A DNA stretch of 50,123 nucleotides from Clostridiales bacterium (GCA_031265685.1 JAISCI010000029.1:1-50123); one strand, 5' to 3'. Shown: positions 1-9,541, counted from the stretch's first letter. Made by a program: numbers and translations. The notes: generated by a model from the sequence alone, not told the origin.

Positions 1-189
1 CATTATAATTAAGATCCGCCAGCCGCTACTCACAGTTCGCCTGATCACGGCGTTTTTTGTTTGGCTGGTGGGTTTTTCAATTATAATGAGTGGTGGATTT
101 TTCGGTTGACAAATACATACAAGGCAAACCCTCCAAAGTACGACAGAAAATCTATAGCATGGGAGTTATGCCGCCTGATACTGAACTAT

Positions 190-215
190 GAATTTTGCCA
201 GAACCCGCAAAATTC
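190..215. repeat. Family A palindrome, copy 1
   Basis: Arms GAATTTTGC and GCAAAATTC enclose the 8-nt loop CAGAACCC. It is one of the small dispersed palindromes described in the findings and lies in DNA with no recognisable intact gene. Confidence 0.8.
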
Positions 216-262
216 CTTTACTCGCGCAATGCGCGGCGTGCCGCTGGTACCGGCTGATAGCT

Positions 263-289
263 GAATTTTGCGTGAACCAAGCAAAATTC
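263..289. repeat. Family A palindrome, copy 2
   Basis: Canonical 9+9+9 unit with arms GAATTTTGC and GCAAAATTC and loop GTGAACCAA. The arms are perfectly complementary. Confidence 0.85.
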
Positions 290-468
290 ATTAATCCATA
301 CATAGCAAAGGGAGTTCCTGATAATGCTAAAGCAAACCAACATGCGGACGTCGGCGTATAACCGGGTCAGCGAGGCGCTGACGGCCGAATTGAAGCGGAG
401 AAGAGAGAGGAGGTGCAGCCATGTTAATAAAAGAAAACATCTTGCGATTGGCGAACGGCGCAATCGAT

Positions 469-496
469 GAATTTTGCTTGAACCACGCAAAAATTC
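469..496. repeat. Family A palindrome, copy 3
   Basis: Arms GAATTTTGC and GCAAAAATTC (one extra A) with loop TTGAACCAC. The rest of 1-715 shows only short ORFs that I cannot assign; the stretch reads as non-coding or decayed DNA. Confidence 0.8.
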
Positions 497-715
497 AGAG
501 CCGCGCAAGATGATTATTGATGTAAGCGTTCAGAAAGAATGTCAAACATCTCTATGTAAAATGACAACTTTTTTCTCTGTCAAACAAACGAAAAAACGTT
601 CCACATGTACGATAAATCATCGTACACATAAAACATTTTATATACAGCGTGTATCCAATTTTACATCATAAACAGAATCAAAATAACATCAACAGTAACT
701 CTTTATAATTGACTA

Positions 716-898
716 CTAGTAATTCCAAACTATCAACTCCTTATAATTTTCTCGATTTTCATATCGGCTTGTCAGACTGTTTGATCGCGAAACATGCTCA
801 ATATTAAACCCGCCGTACAACTCCCGAACAAACTCACAGTCATTATAAGACAGTATGAACCGTCCTTTAATCGCCGTTAACAAGCGGATGTCGATTGA
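716..898 (-). pseudogene. DNA adenine methylase (D12 class) C-terminal fragment, copy A
   Basis: The minus-strand reading ends with AIKGRFILSYND, then a stretch ending ENYKELIVWNY and a stop. This is the pattern of the C-terminus of D12-class N6-adenine methyltransferases (Dam/phage type), where a GKFxLSYND-like segment precedes a final YKELxIxNY. Only about the last 60 residues remain. The AdoMet-binding and DPPY catalytic parts are absent, so this is a remnant. A second copy of the same segment lies inverted at 1139-1291. The family call rests on motif memory, not on a search. Confidence 0.6.
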
Positions 899-921
899 GA
901 TAACAGACCGGAGGAATCGAA

Positions 922-1066
922 ATGAACCTTGACGAGAGCAAACTGGCGGGACGCTACCAAGTGACCGCCGCGCGCAAGGATAACGGCGAACGGGTGACGG
1001 GTTATTACTACTGCGGAGCGGCGGCAAACGGCATAATATGCCATTGCGTTGTTAACGGCGGTTGCA
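922..1066 (+). pseudogene. Short truncated ORF, possibly phage-derived
   Basis: An ATG preceded by GGAGGAAT opens a reading frame with the segment ARKDNGERVTGYYY. It loosely recalls the start of small phage YopX-like proteins, but the resemblance is weak. The frame is cut after about 48 residues by the composite palindrome at 1067. It is translatable on paper; function unknown. Confidence 0.3.
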
Positions 1067-1138
1067 GATTTTGCGTGATGGAATTTCGCATCGCATTTTC
1101 GCGTGACAGAAGTTTGTATGGTTCACACAAAATCCATA
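1067..1138. repeat. Truncated nested palindrome composite
   Basis: Successive left arms GATTTTGC, GAATTTCGC and GCATTTTCGC are lined up without their right-hand partners. They are followed by a poorly paired terminal unit (GAAGTTTGT, loop ATGGTTCAC, ACAAAATCC). The order of left arms, including the ATC spacer before GCATTTTCGC, matches the complete nested composite at 20110-20213. I read it as the left half of that composite. Confidence 0.65.
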
Positions 1139-1291
1139 GGCCGGTTCATACTGTCTTATAATGACTGTGAGTTTGTTAGGGAGATGTATGGTGAGTTTAA
1201 TATTGAGCATGTTTCGCGGTCAAACAGTCTGACAAGCCGATATGAAAATCGAGAAAATTATAGGGAGTTGATCGTTCGGAATTACCAATAG
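1139..1291 (+). pseudogene. DNA adenine methylase (D12 class) C-terminal fragment, copy B
   Basis: Encodes GRFILSYNDCEFVREMYG and ends ENYRELIVRNYQ before a stop. It is nearly the same peptide as copy A on the opposite strand at 716-898, so the two form an inverted repeat of about 150 bp. Several nucleotide differences are synonymous. The fragment begins right after the palindrome composite. The catalytic part is missing. Confidence 0.6.
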
Positions 1292-1640
1292 TTAATTATT
1301 TATAGCGGCTATTAGCGTTGTTTTGATTCTGCCTATAGTATAAAATTAGATTCATATGGCATACGAAAACGTTCTATGTGTATAAAGATTTTTGAACGTC
1401 TTGCTGAACGCTTACAGCGACGGACGAAAATTATTCAAGCAGCGTGAAATATTATGCGGTTAATTTAGATTTATAAATGAATTTTATACATTATAAGCGG
1501 ATGGATTATACAAATTCGCAGTCTGGAGCCAAGACAGCCGTTTAACGCGCGTAACGCTCTTATAACGCCATTCCTTTCCCGGTTTATCCCGCTTGCGGGC
1601 TGATTGGTGGTTTGATGTTTTTTGTGTTAACAGTGGATTG

Positions 1641-1680
1641 ACAAAAGAACCGCCCCCATGTGCGTGGGGACGGTTCTTAA
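1641..1680 (-). terminator. Intrinsic terminator of the CE15 gene
   Basis: On the minus strand AAGAACCGTCCCC and GGGGGCGGTTCTT flank a short loop and are followed by TTTTGTC. It starts a few bases after the stop of the CE15 gene. Hairpins of the type GAACCGTCCCC...GGGGACGGTTC are common repeats in clostridial genomes, so it may be a repeat reused as a terminator. Between 1292 and 1640 I see no gene. Confidence 0.75.
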
Positions 1681-1684
1681 AACT

Positions 1685-4600
1685 TCAAAACTGTATAGTA
1701 TACGATTCAGACAGTGGTTCGTATGTAACCGGATCCCAGGCGAAGGCTGTCACCCATCCGCCAACCGAGCCTGTCGCGCCGATATTCACAATCGCCGTGC
1801 CGGAATCGGCCTCCGCCGTGCCGCTCTGCTGACTTATCGCCGTCAGGCGGCCGTCGGCGCCGTATGTAGCGGCGATAAGCTGGTAACCGCGAGGAGACGT
1901 CGTCGTGTTCGTTATCGCAAAGTCGGCTGTGGCGGACGTTCCATCTCCCGCGACGTCTATCGCGATGCTGAACACGGGTTCGGTAAACCGCGCGTAGAGT
2001 ACGAAATACTGCTCGTCGTCACGCTGAGGCGACGGGAATGCCGTCACCGCGTTTCCGCCCGTCTCCGCGTCAAACCAGCCGCGGAATACCAGATCGGTGT
2101 CGGCGAACGCCGCCGCGCCCGGAAGCGCCGGAAACGTGTCGGTCGTCAGCCATACGCCGGATCTGTCCTGACCGGTCTTAAGCGCGACGTCCGAGACAAG
2201 CCTGACGTGGTACGTGCCGTACGGCGTACCGGAAGCGGATCCCGCCTGACTGTACGCGTAATCGCCGTACATCGCGCGGACCCGCACGGTCTGCGGCGCG
2301 CCGTCCGCAAGCCCGTCAACGGCGCCGCTCAGCTTAGCCGCGGATGTTTCGGCAAACTTGACCCAAGACGTCCCCCCGTCGATGGAATACTGATACCCTG
2401 TTATCGTCAGTCCGGTCTGCGCGGCGGGCGCAGTCCAAGATACGGCCAGCTGGCCGCTGGTGCCGGTCGCCGACGCGGAGACGTTCGCCGGCGAAACGGC
2501 CGGCTGATCCACTACGGTGTATGTCAGCGTCGAGGTGCGCAGGGCGTTCGTGTCGTCGCCGAACTTCGTCGTCAGCACGCCGGTGTACGTCCCGGCGGCC
2601 TTTCCCAGTTTCGGGGAGACGTCGTAATAGTACCAGACGTCCGCCGCGTCGTTGTACGTTCCGGTCGCGGGGCCGTCGGAATCGTAGTTGTTCGTCCCGT
2701 TGGCGTCCCAAGACGCGGTGTAATTCTTGTTGGTCGTACCGGTGCCGTAGCTTCGGTGGATCGCCGTTATGACTACGGACGGCACATCCGCGTACCCGAC
2801 GACGAACGTCCCAAAATTGTACGTCTGCGGGACGACGATGTTGCCGTAGCCGTTCGGCGCCAGCCACTGAGCGTAGACCGTCGCCGTTTCGGTCGGCGTT
2901 ACGTTCAGCTGAGCGCCGCCCGTCGCGGCGGTGAACCAGCCGGTCAGGCCGTAAATATCCGGGTTGGTCGCCGTCGTGTATTCGCTGATAACGTTGCGGT
3001 TGGATGGGAGCGCCTTATACTGCCCGTATGTCTCCGGCGTTATCGTTATCGCGTAGGTTGTGTTCGATCCGCCCGTCGTCGGCCATGGGGTTGAAGCGTC
3101 GCTGTCGTCGCGCCAATGCGTCAGCGTCGTGTTGGAACTGCCGGGCGTGTTCAAGCTGAACGTCACGACCCAGCTGCCGTCGGCGTTGACGTTTTTCGGA
3201 ATTCCGCTGCGGATATTAGACGGATCGCCCGGTTCGTCGGTCTCCGACGACGCGCGGACGCGGACGTAATACAGCGTGCCGTTGGTCAGCCCGGTAATCG
3301 CGCCGGACGTTACGGCCTGGCTCGACGCTCCGGGTATCTGCGTCCACGTCTCGGGCCACGTCACCCCGTCCGCGGACGTCTGGTACTGATAACCCGAGAC
3401 GTTGCCGGACACCTCGACCCACGACAGCGATAGCGTGCCGTTGCCTCCCGCGAGCGAATGCCCGTCGTCGGCTGTCGGCAGCAGCACCGCACGGCCAGCC
3501 TGCGGCGCGGAAGGCCGCGCGGCCAGCCCGTTCGATGCGGGACCTCCGCCGGACGCCGCCGCGGCGCGTACGATAAACGCATACAACGTGCCGTTGGTCA
3601 TGTCCGAGCCGGTTGAATTGCGCCCGGTAACGGCGCTCAGCGTGCCGTCCCCGTTATCGGCTACTTGGTTGTAGCCGTCCTGAAGGTCGGCGAAATTCAT
3701 CCATGTGTCTCCGGCGTCGTTCGAGTATTCGTACCACTCCGCCCCGGGCACTGCCGTCCACGTCAGCATGACCCGCCGCGACACGCCGGTGCCTTCGGCC
3801 GAAACAAGCTCCGGTGCGGACGGCACGATATTGATCGTTATGGCGGCGGTCTTGGAACCCGCGCCGGAGACGACGGTCACGGAACCCGTGTGCGAGCCGA
3901 CCGCCAGACCCGTGACGGGCGTTACGGCTATCGTTGAGGATGATTCGCTCGTCGGGTTAACCGGAACCGCCGCGCCGACGCTGAACGAATCGCCGTCCCG
4001 CGTGACGCTCGTAATCGTGAGCTGGTTGCCGCCGACGTTGCTGAAAATAAGATTTTGCGCCGGTATCGACGCGTATCCGTCCGTCGCCGTGAACGTCAGA
4101 GATTCGGTCAGAACCGCCTGATTGTCCAGCAGCGCGTATTTCGCGTATACGGTGATCACGTCTCCGCCAAGCAGCTCCGTCTGCGGCGCCGCGGTTATCC
4201 GAGTGTAAGCCGTGCCCGTCAGGGCCGGCGTGCCGTACCAGGCGACCGCGCCGTAGCCGGTCTTCGACGCGGACGGAAGGTCTGTAGCCGCGCCGTATGT
4301 GTGTACCGCGGGAGCGCCGTCCGCCAGCGTCCCGCCGTCAAGTACGTAGTCGATCGCATACTGTTTGCTAAGAACAAGGTTCTGCCCGGTCACATCCGCG
4401 CCGGAAACCGCGAAGCCGGCTGTCGCGCCTCCCGCGTACCCGTCGGCGGAAACCTCGATTGTGTAGCCGGTTCCGTCGCCCACGCCGCTGATGGTGTAAG
4501 TGCCGTCGCCGGATGTGGCCGCCGAGCCGATCACGGCGTCGCCCTGCCGTAGCGTAACCGAGGCGCCCGCGATATTGACCGCGCCCGGGCTGCCGGTGAT

Positions 4601-7600
4601 CCTGCCGGATACCTTCGCGCCGGAGGACACCACGATATAGATGTTGTACTCCTTCGCGGACTCGGGGGAATTCAGCTTATGGTATATAGTGGACGAGTTG
4701 GTATCCAGCTCGCGTACCATATACGTCACGGGCGTGGCCGTACCGGCGTTCGCGTTCGCCGTCACGCCGCTCTCGGTTACAACGGCGTCCGAGAAGCTGC
4801 GGGCGTATCCGGCGGCGTAATCCACCGTCGATCCGCGGTTGATGAAGAAACGCGGTATGAGAGAGGTAAGGTTCGCGCCCGCGTCCGCCAGCGTTATCCA
4901 TATGTCTTTGCCGCCGCTCGCGTTGGCCTGCTCAACCCAGTTAGTTATCGTCTGTCCCTTGAAGTTAAACTTCTCCTGGCTGTTCGCGCCCGTGTACATA
5001 AAGTTGCCGGAGACCGGCTCGGGCTCGGCGTAGTACCAGCCGTCGCGGCCGGTTCTGCCGCCCGTGCCGCCGGACATGGTGTTGTATCCGCCGTAATAGT
5101 AATCATAGGCGCTCATCGTCTGCGCGACGCTGCTGATCGTGCCCTTGCTGCTCGTAACGCTCACCGCTATGGCGCCCGACACGTTGCGGTCGCCGAAAGG
5201 ATCCTTGGAGATCGCCTCGGCGGGCGCGGTGGTATTGCCCACGCCGCTCGTCGCGGCGTATTTGGCTATCTGGGCGTTCGCGCCGGTTACGTTGTTTCTG
5301 TGCGGGTCGCCGGCAGTATAAAAGTCTACGAAGCTGCTGCCAACGTAGTTATTTGGATCGTACCCGGAGGACGGGCCGAGGAAGCGGTAGACCGCCTTGG
5401 CCATCGACGCGGCGGCCGCGTCCTGCAGGGTGTTGTCGTTGTGGTCGTTTATGCTGGTGTTTCCGACGATAACCATGCGGTCGGGCGCGAAAGTCGCGAT
5501 CAGCTCGTCTTTGTCATACGGCAGATGGTTCCAGAAGCCGAACGAGCCGTTATACATACGGGACTGGCTGCCGATCGGATTGACGAAGGCGAACAGATGG
5601 TTTTCGCGGCCAAGGTTCAGGGTGTACGCGCTCAGCGTCTCGTTGCCCCAGCCGTAATCCGTCGCGTATCCAGCCGTGGTTCCGTAGCCCGCGCCCGTCC
5701 AGTTATAGGCCTGGCCGTAGTTGCTGTAGCGCCAAAGCCCCGCGCCCGAAGCGCCCGAAGCGCCCGGAACGGCGATATATACGCGTTCGTCGAACAGAGC
5801 GCACGCGAACGCTACCTTGCCGTTGATCGAGAAGCCCGTTATGGTGGCGCGTATTGGATAACACTTTTTGTACAGATCGTCGTCCTTATGCGAAAGCATG
5901 TAGGCTTCCAGCACTTCCAGCTGAGCGTGCAGGCTTATCGCCGGTCCCATAATGTTCGAGTAACCGTTGGCCGTCTGGTAGTCGTTGGCATACCCGTTCA
6001 CCGTCGAGCTGTGTGATCCGACCACGTTGTTGCGCGTATCGGTGACAGTAGTGCTGAATGTCATGGTAATCGAGTTGGGAACGGTCAAACCGCTGCCGAT
6101 ATTGATGAACGCGCCCGCCGATACGCCGCTGGCTGAGCCAAGCGTCACCGTTATGTTCTGATTGGCGCCGCCGTTGTACTTAACCACGCCGGTGACGTTG
6201 TTGCCGTTCTTTGCCGTGCTGACGACGGTTATCTCGGGCATCAGGCCGTATTCGTACATCTGTGCCATCTTTAGTACCTCTTCGCGCCGGCCCCCAACGC
6301 CGAACCAGTCCGCGTTGTTGAGGACCTTTCCGTCGTGACCCTCGCCTATACCGTTGTTTAGCGCCACGTCGGGTTCGCCGTATACGTCCGTGTACTCGCC
6401 CTGCGCCGCCTTGTACGTCACGAACTCATACGGGTTCGGCAGCGTCTGCTGCGCGGGCAGGTTGCGCGGGTCGGGGAAGCGCGTGTCATACCACCGCAGC
6501 CCGTCGAACGCCTTAAGCGCGGCGAGCATATTGGCCTGGTTCTCCGTAGCGCTCCACGTATTGTATGCCGCGGTCCACCTGTCGCGCGAATCCGGCGTCC
6601 ACAGGTTGGGACTGGTGTTAAGTCCGTATCGCGCGTCGTTTCTGTTCCAGAACCACTGATCCTGCGTAACCGCCCACGCGCTGTAGGCGAAGCTGTTCGC
6701 GTCCGCCGGGTAGGATGCGGCGCGTCCCGATACCGTCGGCGCGCCCGTCAGCGTCACTATACCCGCCGAGCGGTTACGCGAGCGCTCGTTGTTGAAGTTC
6801 GGCGCGGCGGTATCGGCGTCCGCCGCCACGTAGTTCTTCGCCGACCAGAGCGTCCACGCCGCCGTGCCGCCACCGTTGTGATAGGCCAGCTCCAGGCCGA
6901 CCTCCGTGCCGTTCGTCAGCGGGAAGTCCCAGTCGCTGCCCCAACCGGCTATCTCGATGGCGATCTTGAAAAGCGTGTGCGTCGTGTTGTTCTCGACGGC
7001 GTAAGCCTTGATACGCGGGCCGTTGTACCACGGGTGATTCGTATTGTAGGGCGAGTTGCCCGCGATCATGCCGCCTGAGCCGAACGACGTGTACGCGGTT
7101 CCGTTCGTCGTGGACGCGCCGGATATGTACATCCACCCGGTGGTGTCGGTCTCGAACGCCAGCATCTCGTTGCGCAGATCCAGCTGAATACCGAGATAGT
7201 CGTTGCTGCTGGTGCCTATGCCGGCTGCAGTCGTGTCGGGAGGCGCGCCGCCGTTCGACGTCGTGTCCGCCATGTCGAGCAGCGCGTAGAGCGTCGGCCC
7301 GTCCCACAGGAACTTGACCGTTCCGGTCGGAGCGCCTGTAGTCGTCGCGGTGCGGGCCTCGGTGAACATGCCGTTCACCGTGTAACTCGCCGCGCCTGCC
7401 CAGGCGGTCGCCTCGGCTCCCGTGCCGGTTCCCGCCACGGCCATGTTGACGGAGGTCGCCCCGCCGCCCGCCGCCGGGGCAACGAACGCCGCGTTGGCCT
7501 TCGCGCGGTCATAGAGAATCCATTCGTTGTTGGTATTGCTCCAATGTGCCATGTTCGTGTTGGGACGATAGGCGTACTCGCCGGGGCGCGCCCCGTACGG

Positions 7601-7774
7601 ATACGTTGAGTCGTCCCCCGCCACATACGCGCTGCTTGTCAGCGTCTTGCGCTGATCCAGCAGGTTGCCGACGGGACCGGCGGCGGCCGCCCGCGCCGGT
7701 GTGACCACCAGCGCGGAAACGATCGTTACGACCGCCGTCGCTGCCGCGAAAATTCGCGGCAGTGTCTTTTTCAT
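1685..7774 (-). CDS. Giant secreted multidomain CE15-type glucuronoyl esterase
   Basis: 2029 residues. A signal peptide (about 1-31, MKKTLPRIFAAATAVV) is followed by a CBM9/DOMON-like beta domain (about 110-330). Next comes a carbohydrate esterase family 15 alpha/beta-hydrolase region (about 430-890) with nucleophile motif GFSINGK (Ser649) and a later HLPYDKDELIATFAPDR segment holding the likely catalytic His. CE15 enzymes cleave ester bonds between glucuronoyl groups of xylan and lignin alcohols. The usual acid-bearing GET segment after the SGAGG-like motif reads YGQAYN here, so the acidic residue is not assigned. The C-terminal half carries a carboxypeptidase-regulatory-like domain, InlB/Flg_new-type repeats, an anchor-type beta domain and FN3 domains. 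The last 80 residues form a module shared with the GH127 protein at 32560. It acts outside the cell and is transcribed last in the locus from its own promoter. Confidence 0.8.
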   Translation of the reverse strand: MKKTLPRIFAAATAVVTIVSALVVTPARAAAAGPVGNLLDQRKTLTSSAYVAGDDSTYPYGARPGEYAYRPNTNMAHWSNTNNEWILYDRAKANAAFVAPAAGGGATSVNMAVAGTGTGAEATAWAGAASYTVNGMFTEARTATTTGAPTGTVKFLWDGPTLYALLDMADTTSNGGAPPDTTAAGIGTSSNDYLGIQLDLRNEMLAFETDTTGWMYISGASTTNGTAYTSFGSGGMIAGNSPYNTNHPWYNGPRIKAYAVENNTTHTLFKIAIEIAGWGSDWDFPLTNGTEVGLELAYHNGGGTAAWTLWSAKNYVAADADTAAPNFNNERSRNRSAGIVTLTGAPTVSGRAASYPADANSFAYSAWAVTQDQWFWNRNDARYGLNTSPNLWTPDSRDRWTAAYNTWSATENQANMLAALKAFDGLRWYDTRFPDPRNLPAQQTLPNPYEFVTYKAAQGEYTDVYGEPDVALNNGIGEGHDGKVLNNADWFGVGGRREEVLKMAQMYEYGLMPEITVVSTAKNGNNVTGVVKYNGGANQNITVTLGSASGVSAGAFINIGSGLTVPNSITMTFSTTVTDTRNNVVGSHSSTVNGYANDYQTANGYSNIMGPAISLHAQLEVLEAYMLSHKDDDLYKKCYPIRATITGFSINGKVAFACALFDERVYIAVPGASGASGAGLWRYSNYGQAYNWTGAGYGTTAGYATDYGWGNETLSAYTLNLGRENHLFAFVNPIGSQSRMYNGSFGFWNHLPYDKDELIATFAPDRMVIVGNTSINDHNDNTLQDAAAASMAKAVYRFLGPSSGYDPNNYVGSSFVDFYTAGDPHRNNVTGANAQIAKYAATSGVGNTTAPAEAISKDPFGDRNVSGAIAVSVTSSKGTISSVAQTMSAYDYYYGGYNTMSGGTGGRTGRDGWYYAEPEPVSGNFMYTGANSQEKFNFKGQTITNWVEQANASGGKDIWITLADAGANLTSLIPRFFINRGSTVDYAAGYARSFSDAVVTESGVTANANAGTATPVTYMVRELDTNSSTIYHKLNSPESAKEYNIYIVVSSGAKVSGRITGSPGAVNIAGASVTLRQGDAVIGSAATSGDGTYTISGVGDGTGYTIEVSADGYAGGATAGFAVSGADVTGQNLVLSKQYAIDYVLDGGTLADGAPAVHTYGAATDLPSASKTGYGAVAWYGTPALTGTAYTRITAAPQTELLGGDVITVYAKYALLDNQAVLTESLTFTATDGYASIPAQNLIFSNVGGNQLTITSVTRDGDSFSVGAAVPVNPTSESSSTIAVTPVTGLAVGSHTGSVTVVSGAGSKTAAITINIVPSAPELVSAEGTGVSRRVMLTWTAVPGAEWYEYSNDAGDTWMNFADLQDGYNQVADNGDGTLSAVTGRNSTGSDMTNGTLYAFIVRAAAASGGGPASNGLAARPSAPQAGRAVLLPTADDGHSLAGGNGTLSLSWVEVSGNVSGYQYQTSADGVTWPETWTQIPGASSQAVTSGAITGLTNGTLYYVRVRASSETDEPGDPSNIRSGIPKNVNADGSWVVTFSLNTPGSSNTTLTHWRDDSDASTPWPTTGGSNTTYAITITPETYGQYKALPSNRNVISEYTTATNPDIYGLTGWFTAATGGAQLNVTPTETATVYAQWLAPNGYGNIVVPQTYNFGTFVVGYADVPSVVITAIHRSYGTGTTNKNYTASWDANGTNNYDSDGPATGTYNDAADVWYYYDVSPKLGKAAGTYTGVLTTKFGDDTNALRTSTLTYTVVDQPAVSPANVSASATGTSGQLAVSWTAPAAQTGLTITGYQYSIDGGTSWVKFAETSAAKLSGAVDGLADGAPQTVRVRAMYGDYAYSQAGSASGTPYGTYHVRLVSDVALKTGQDRSGVWLTTDTFPALPGAAAFADTDLVFRGWFDAETGGNAVTAFPSPQRDDEQYFVLYARFTEPVFSIAIDVAGDGTSATADFAITNTTTSPRGYQLIAATYGADGRLTAISQQSGTAEADSGTAIVNIGATGSVGGWVTAFAWDPVTYEPLSESYTIQF

Positions 7775-7917
7775 GTCGCATTACTCCTCTCTGTCCGACC
7801 GCGCCCCGCGGCGCGACACCCGCCGCCCGAAATTAGTCAAAGGCGGGCGTTCCCCCCGCGCCCGAGCCGGAATTGACAAAAGCGCCGCAAGTTTCATGAA
7901 ATTACTTTCACAAGATG

Positions 7918-7947
7918 ATTATAAGTCCGCAACCGTTAGTTTGTCAA
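7918..7947 (-). promoter_or_regulatory. Sigma-A promoter of the CE15 gene
   Basis: On the minus strand TTGACA (7947-7942) and TATAAT (7923-7918) are separated by 18 bp. A TTTCATGAAA palindrome lies just downstream near 7893-7902 and could be an operator for the locus LacI regulator, which is a guess. The rest of the 7775-8156 gap holds no gene that I can support. Confidence 0.75.
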
Positions 7948-8156
7948 TATAATATTATAATTTGCTACGAAATTTTATAAAAATCTTTGCAAATTTGTGA
8001 AAATAGTAGGTAACGCACAGAAGATTTGCGGAATTAACGGGCGTATTGCGCAACGCTCCGCGAAAGATGTTTCACAACAGGGAGGGGGATACCCGTCCGG
8101 TTATCCCCCGTTTCACAGCGCCGGCTCCGAAAGGCGATTCGCGCTTAATACCAATA

Positions 8157-8285
8157 CTAATCTCCATTTTGAGGAATAGAAAAGATTTTTCAAGTCCGCG
8201 CTTCCGCTTTGAAAAATATTTTCTACCAATCTAACGGAGATTAGCATGATCTCCATTTGAGGAATAGAAAAGATTTTTCAGGTGC
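8157..8285. repeat. Family B long palindrome, copy 1, with an extra half copy
   Basis: An 88-bp imperfect palindrome runs from CTAATCTCC to GGAGATTAG (8157-8244), with an inner pairing of AAAAATCTT-type arms around a GC-rich loop. A further copy of one arm (ATCTCCATTTGAGGAATAG) follows at 8250-8285. The 3' end of uxaE reads through this half copy and stops inside the palindrome. The related element at 12571-12706 has compensating changes in its terminal arms. Confidence 0.75.
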
Positions 8286-9541
8286 GCGCCTATATGCTCG
8301 GCGAGCCGCTCGGCGTAATCTTCCGCGTGTTCCGCCCAGAGCCGGTACAACCGGCTGCGGAACTGCGGCGCCGTCAGAATATGCCCGTAGGTGATGTGGA
8401 CGACCTGGCGCGCGTCGTCGTCGTCCAGAACGGACGGAAGGTCGGAATCGGGAACGCCGGAAATATCCGGGGCGCTTTCGGGCGCCGCCTTAACGTGGTA
8501 GAATCGTCGCGCGTCCGCGAAACTCTCCAGAGCGAAGGCGTAAACCTCGCGGAACAGCGCCGGATCCGCCGCCGCGACCACGCGGACCGCCTCGAGCCAG
8601 TTGGTGCCGGCGGTCTTCAGGTGGAAGCGACCGCGCGTCAGTCTGCCGACGGAACGGAACACGGCGAATTTATCCGATCCGGAATGGATCGACAGTTTGT
8701 ATCCAAACCGTTCCGCTATCTCCCGGTGCGCGGCCAGCTCGCGCTCGAATTGGCTTATATCGCCGATATAGTCGATCCCCTTCTGAAACTCACCGCAAAA
8801 GCGCGGCGCGACGGTCGCGGGACGGACGCCCCGCGCGGCCAGACTTTCCGCTACGTACAGATGCTGGGCCGGCGTCGTGGGCGTATCGGTCTCGTCGATC
8901 GACAGCTCGAAATCCACTTTGCCGCCCGCGGGCGCGATGTAATCGTGATAGATCCGCGCGGCGAATTCTATCGCGTCTCCGTACACCGCGCGGCAGCTTT
9001 CGGGATCGTCGCCCGAGCCGGGGCGGATATGATCGGAACAATCCAGCGTTATCATCGTGTACCCCAGGCCGATCGCGGCGGTTATGTCCTCCGGGCGCTT
9101 CAGGTGGTCGGCGTCCGCGCCGTAGCCGCGCCGGTACCCCTCTCGGAAGACGGCGAATGTCGCCGCGTCGAGCACGTCCTCAAAGGACCGGTTCGTCAGC
9201 GAAAGCTCGCGCGCGGACTGCTGAGCGAACACCGGAAACACGTCGTAATCCGCGACGGCGCGGATATGCCCCGGCGTCGCGACGCCGAGGCGATCCCCCA
9301 GGCCGATCGTGCGCGGATTGGACAGTATCGGAGCGGGCGCGGTGAAAGGCAGCAGAGAGCGCAGCGCGGCGGCGTTCGCGCGGGTCAGTTCGCCCCCGCC
9401 GAACGCGTCTTTTACGGCGCCGGCGGTCACTACTATGTCGCGCCCATTGTGCCGCGCCATGGCGAGGCCTCCGTCTTGCACCTCGCTCACCGAGTCCGGG
9501 TACACGCGCGCGCCATCCGGCAGTACGAAATCAATACTCAA
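8231..9541 (-). CDS. uxaE: Tagaturonate epimerase (UxaE family)
   Basis: 436 residues with the hallmarks of the tagaturonate/fructuronate epimerase family: GLGDRLGVATPGH (about 101-113), FAQQSARE, and GYGADADHLKRPEDI followed by TMITLDCSDH. The enzyme interconverts D-tagaturonate and D-fructuronate in the cytoplasm and so joins galacturonate breakdown to the fructuronate/mannonate branch. The start is TTG at 9541, with AAGGAAGTG eight bases upstream; no better ATG is in frame. It follows the GH4 gene but a terminator lies between them, and AT-rich DNA with TATAAT-like boxes gives it its own promoter region. The last 15 or so codons are written by the family B palindrome, so the natural C-terminus has probably been replaced. 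Confidence 0.85.
   Translation of the reverse strand: MSIDFVLPDGARVYPDSVSEVQDGGLAMARHNGRDIVVTAGAVKDAFGGGELTRANAAALRSLLPFTAPAPILSNPRTIGLGDRLGVATPGHIRAVADYDVFPVFAQQSARELSLTNRSFEDVLDAATFAVFREGYRRGYGADADHLKRPEDITAAIGLGYTMITLDCSDHIRPGSGDDPESCRAVYGDAIEFAARIYHDYIAPAGGKVDFELSIDETDTPTTPAQHLYVAESLAARGVRPATVAPRFCGEFQKGIDYIGDISQFERELAAHREIAERFGYKLSIHSGSDKFAVFRSVGRLTRGRFHLKTAGTNWLEAVRVVAAADPALFREVYAFALESFADARRFYHVKAAPESAPDISGVPDSDLPSVLDDDDARQVVHITYGHILTAPQFRSRLYRLWAEHAEDYAERLAEHIGAHLKNLFYSSNGDHANLR

Noticed and set aside
1658-3094. 478-aa plus-strand ORF, Arg-rich
   Set aside because: It is antisense to the CE15 gene; the long open frame comes from high GC, and the peptide is Arg/Val/Gly-rich without domains.
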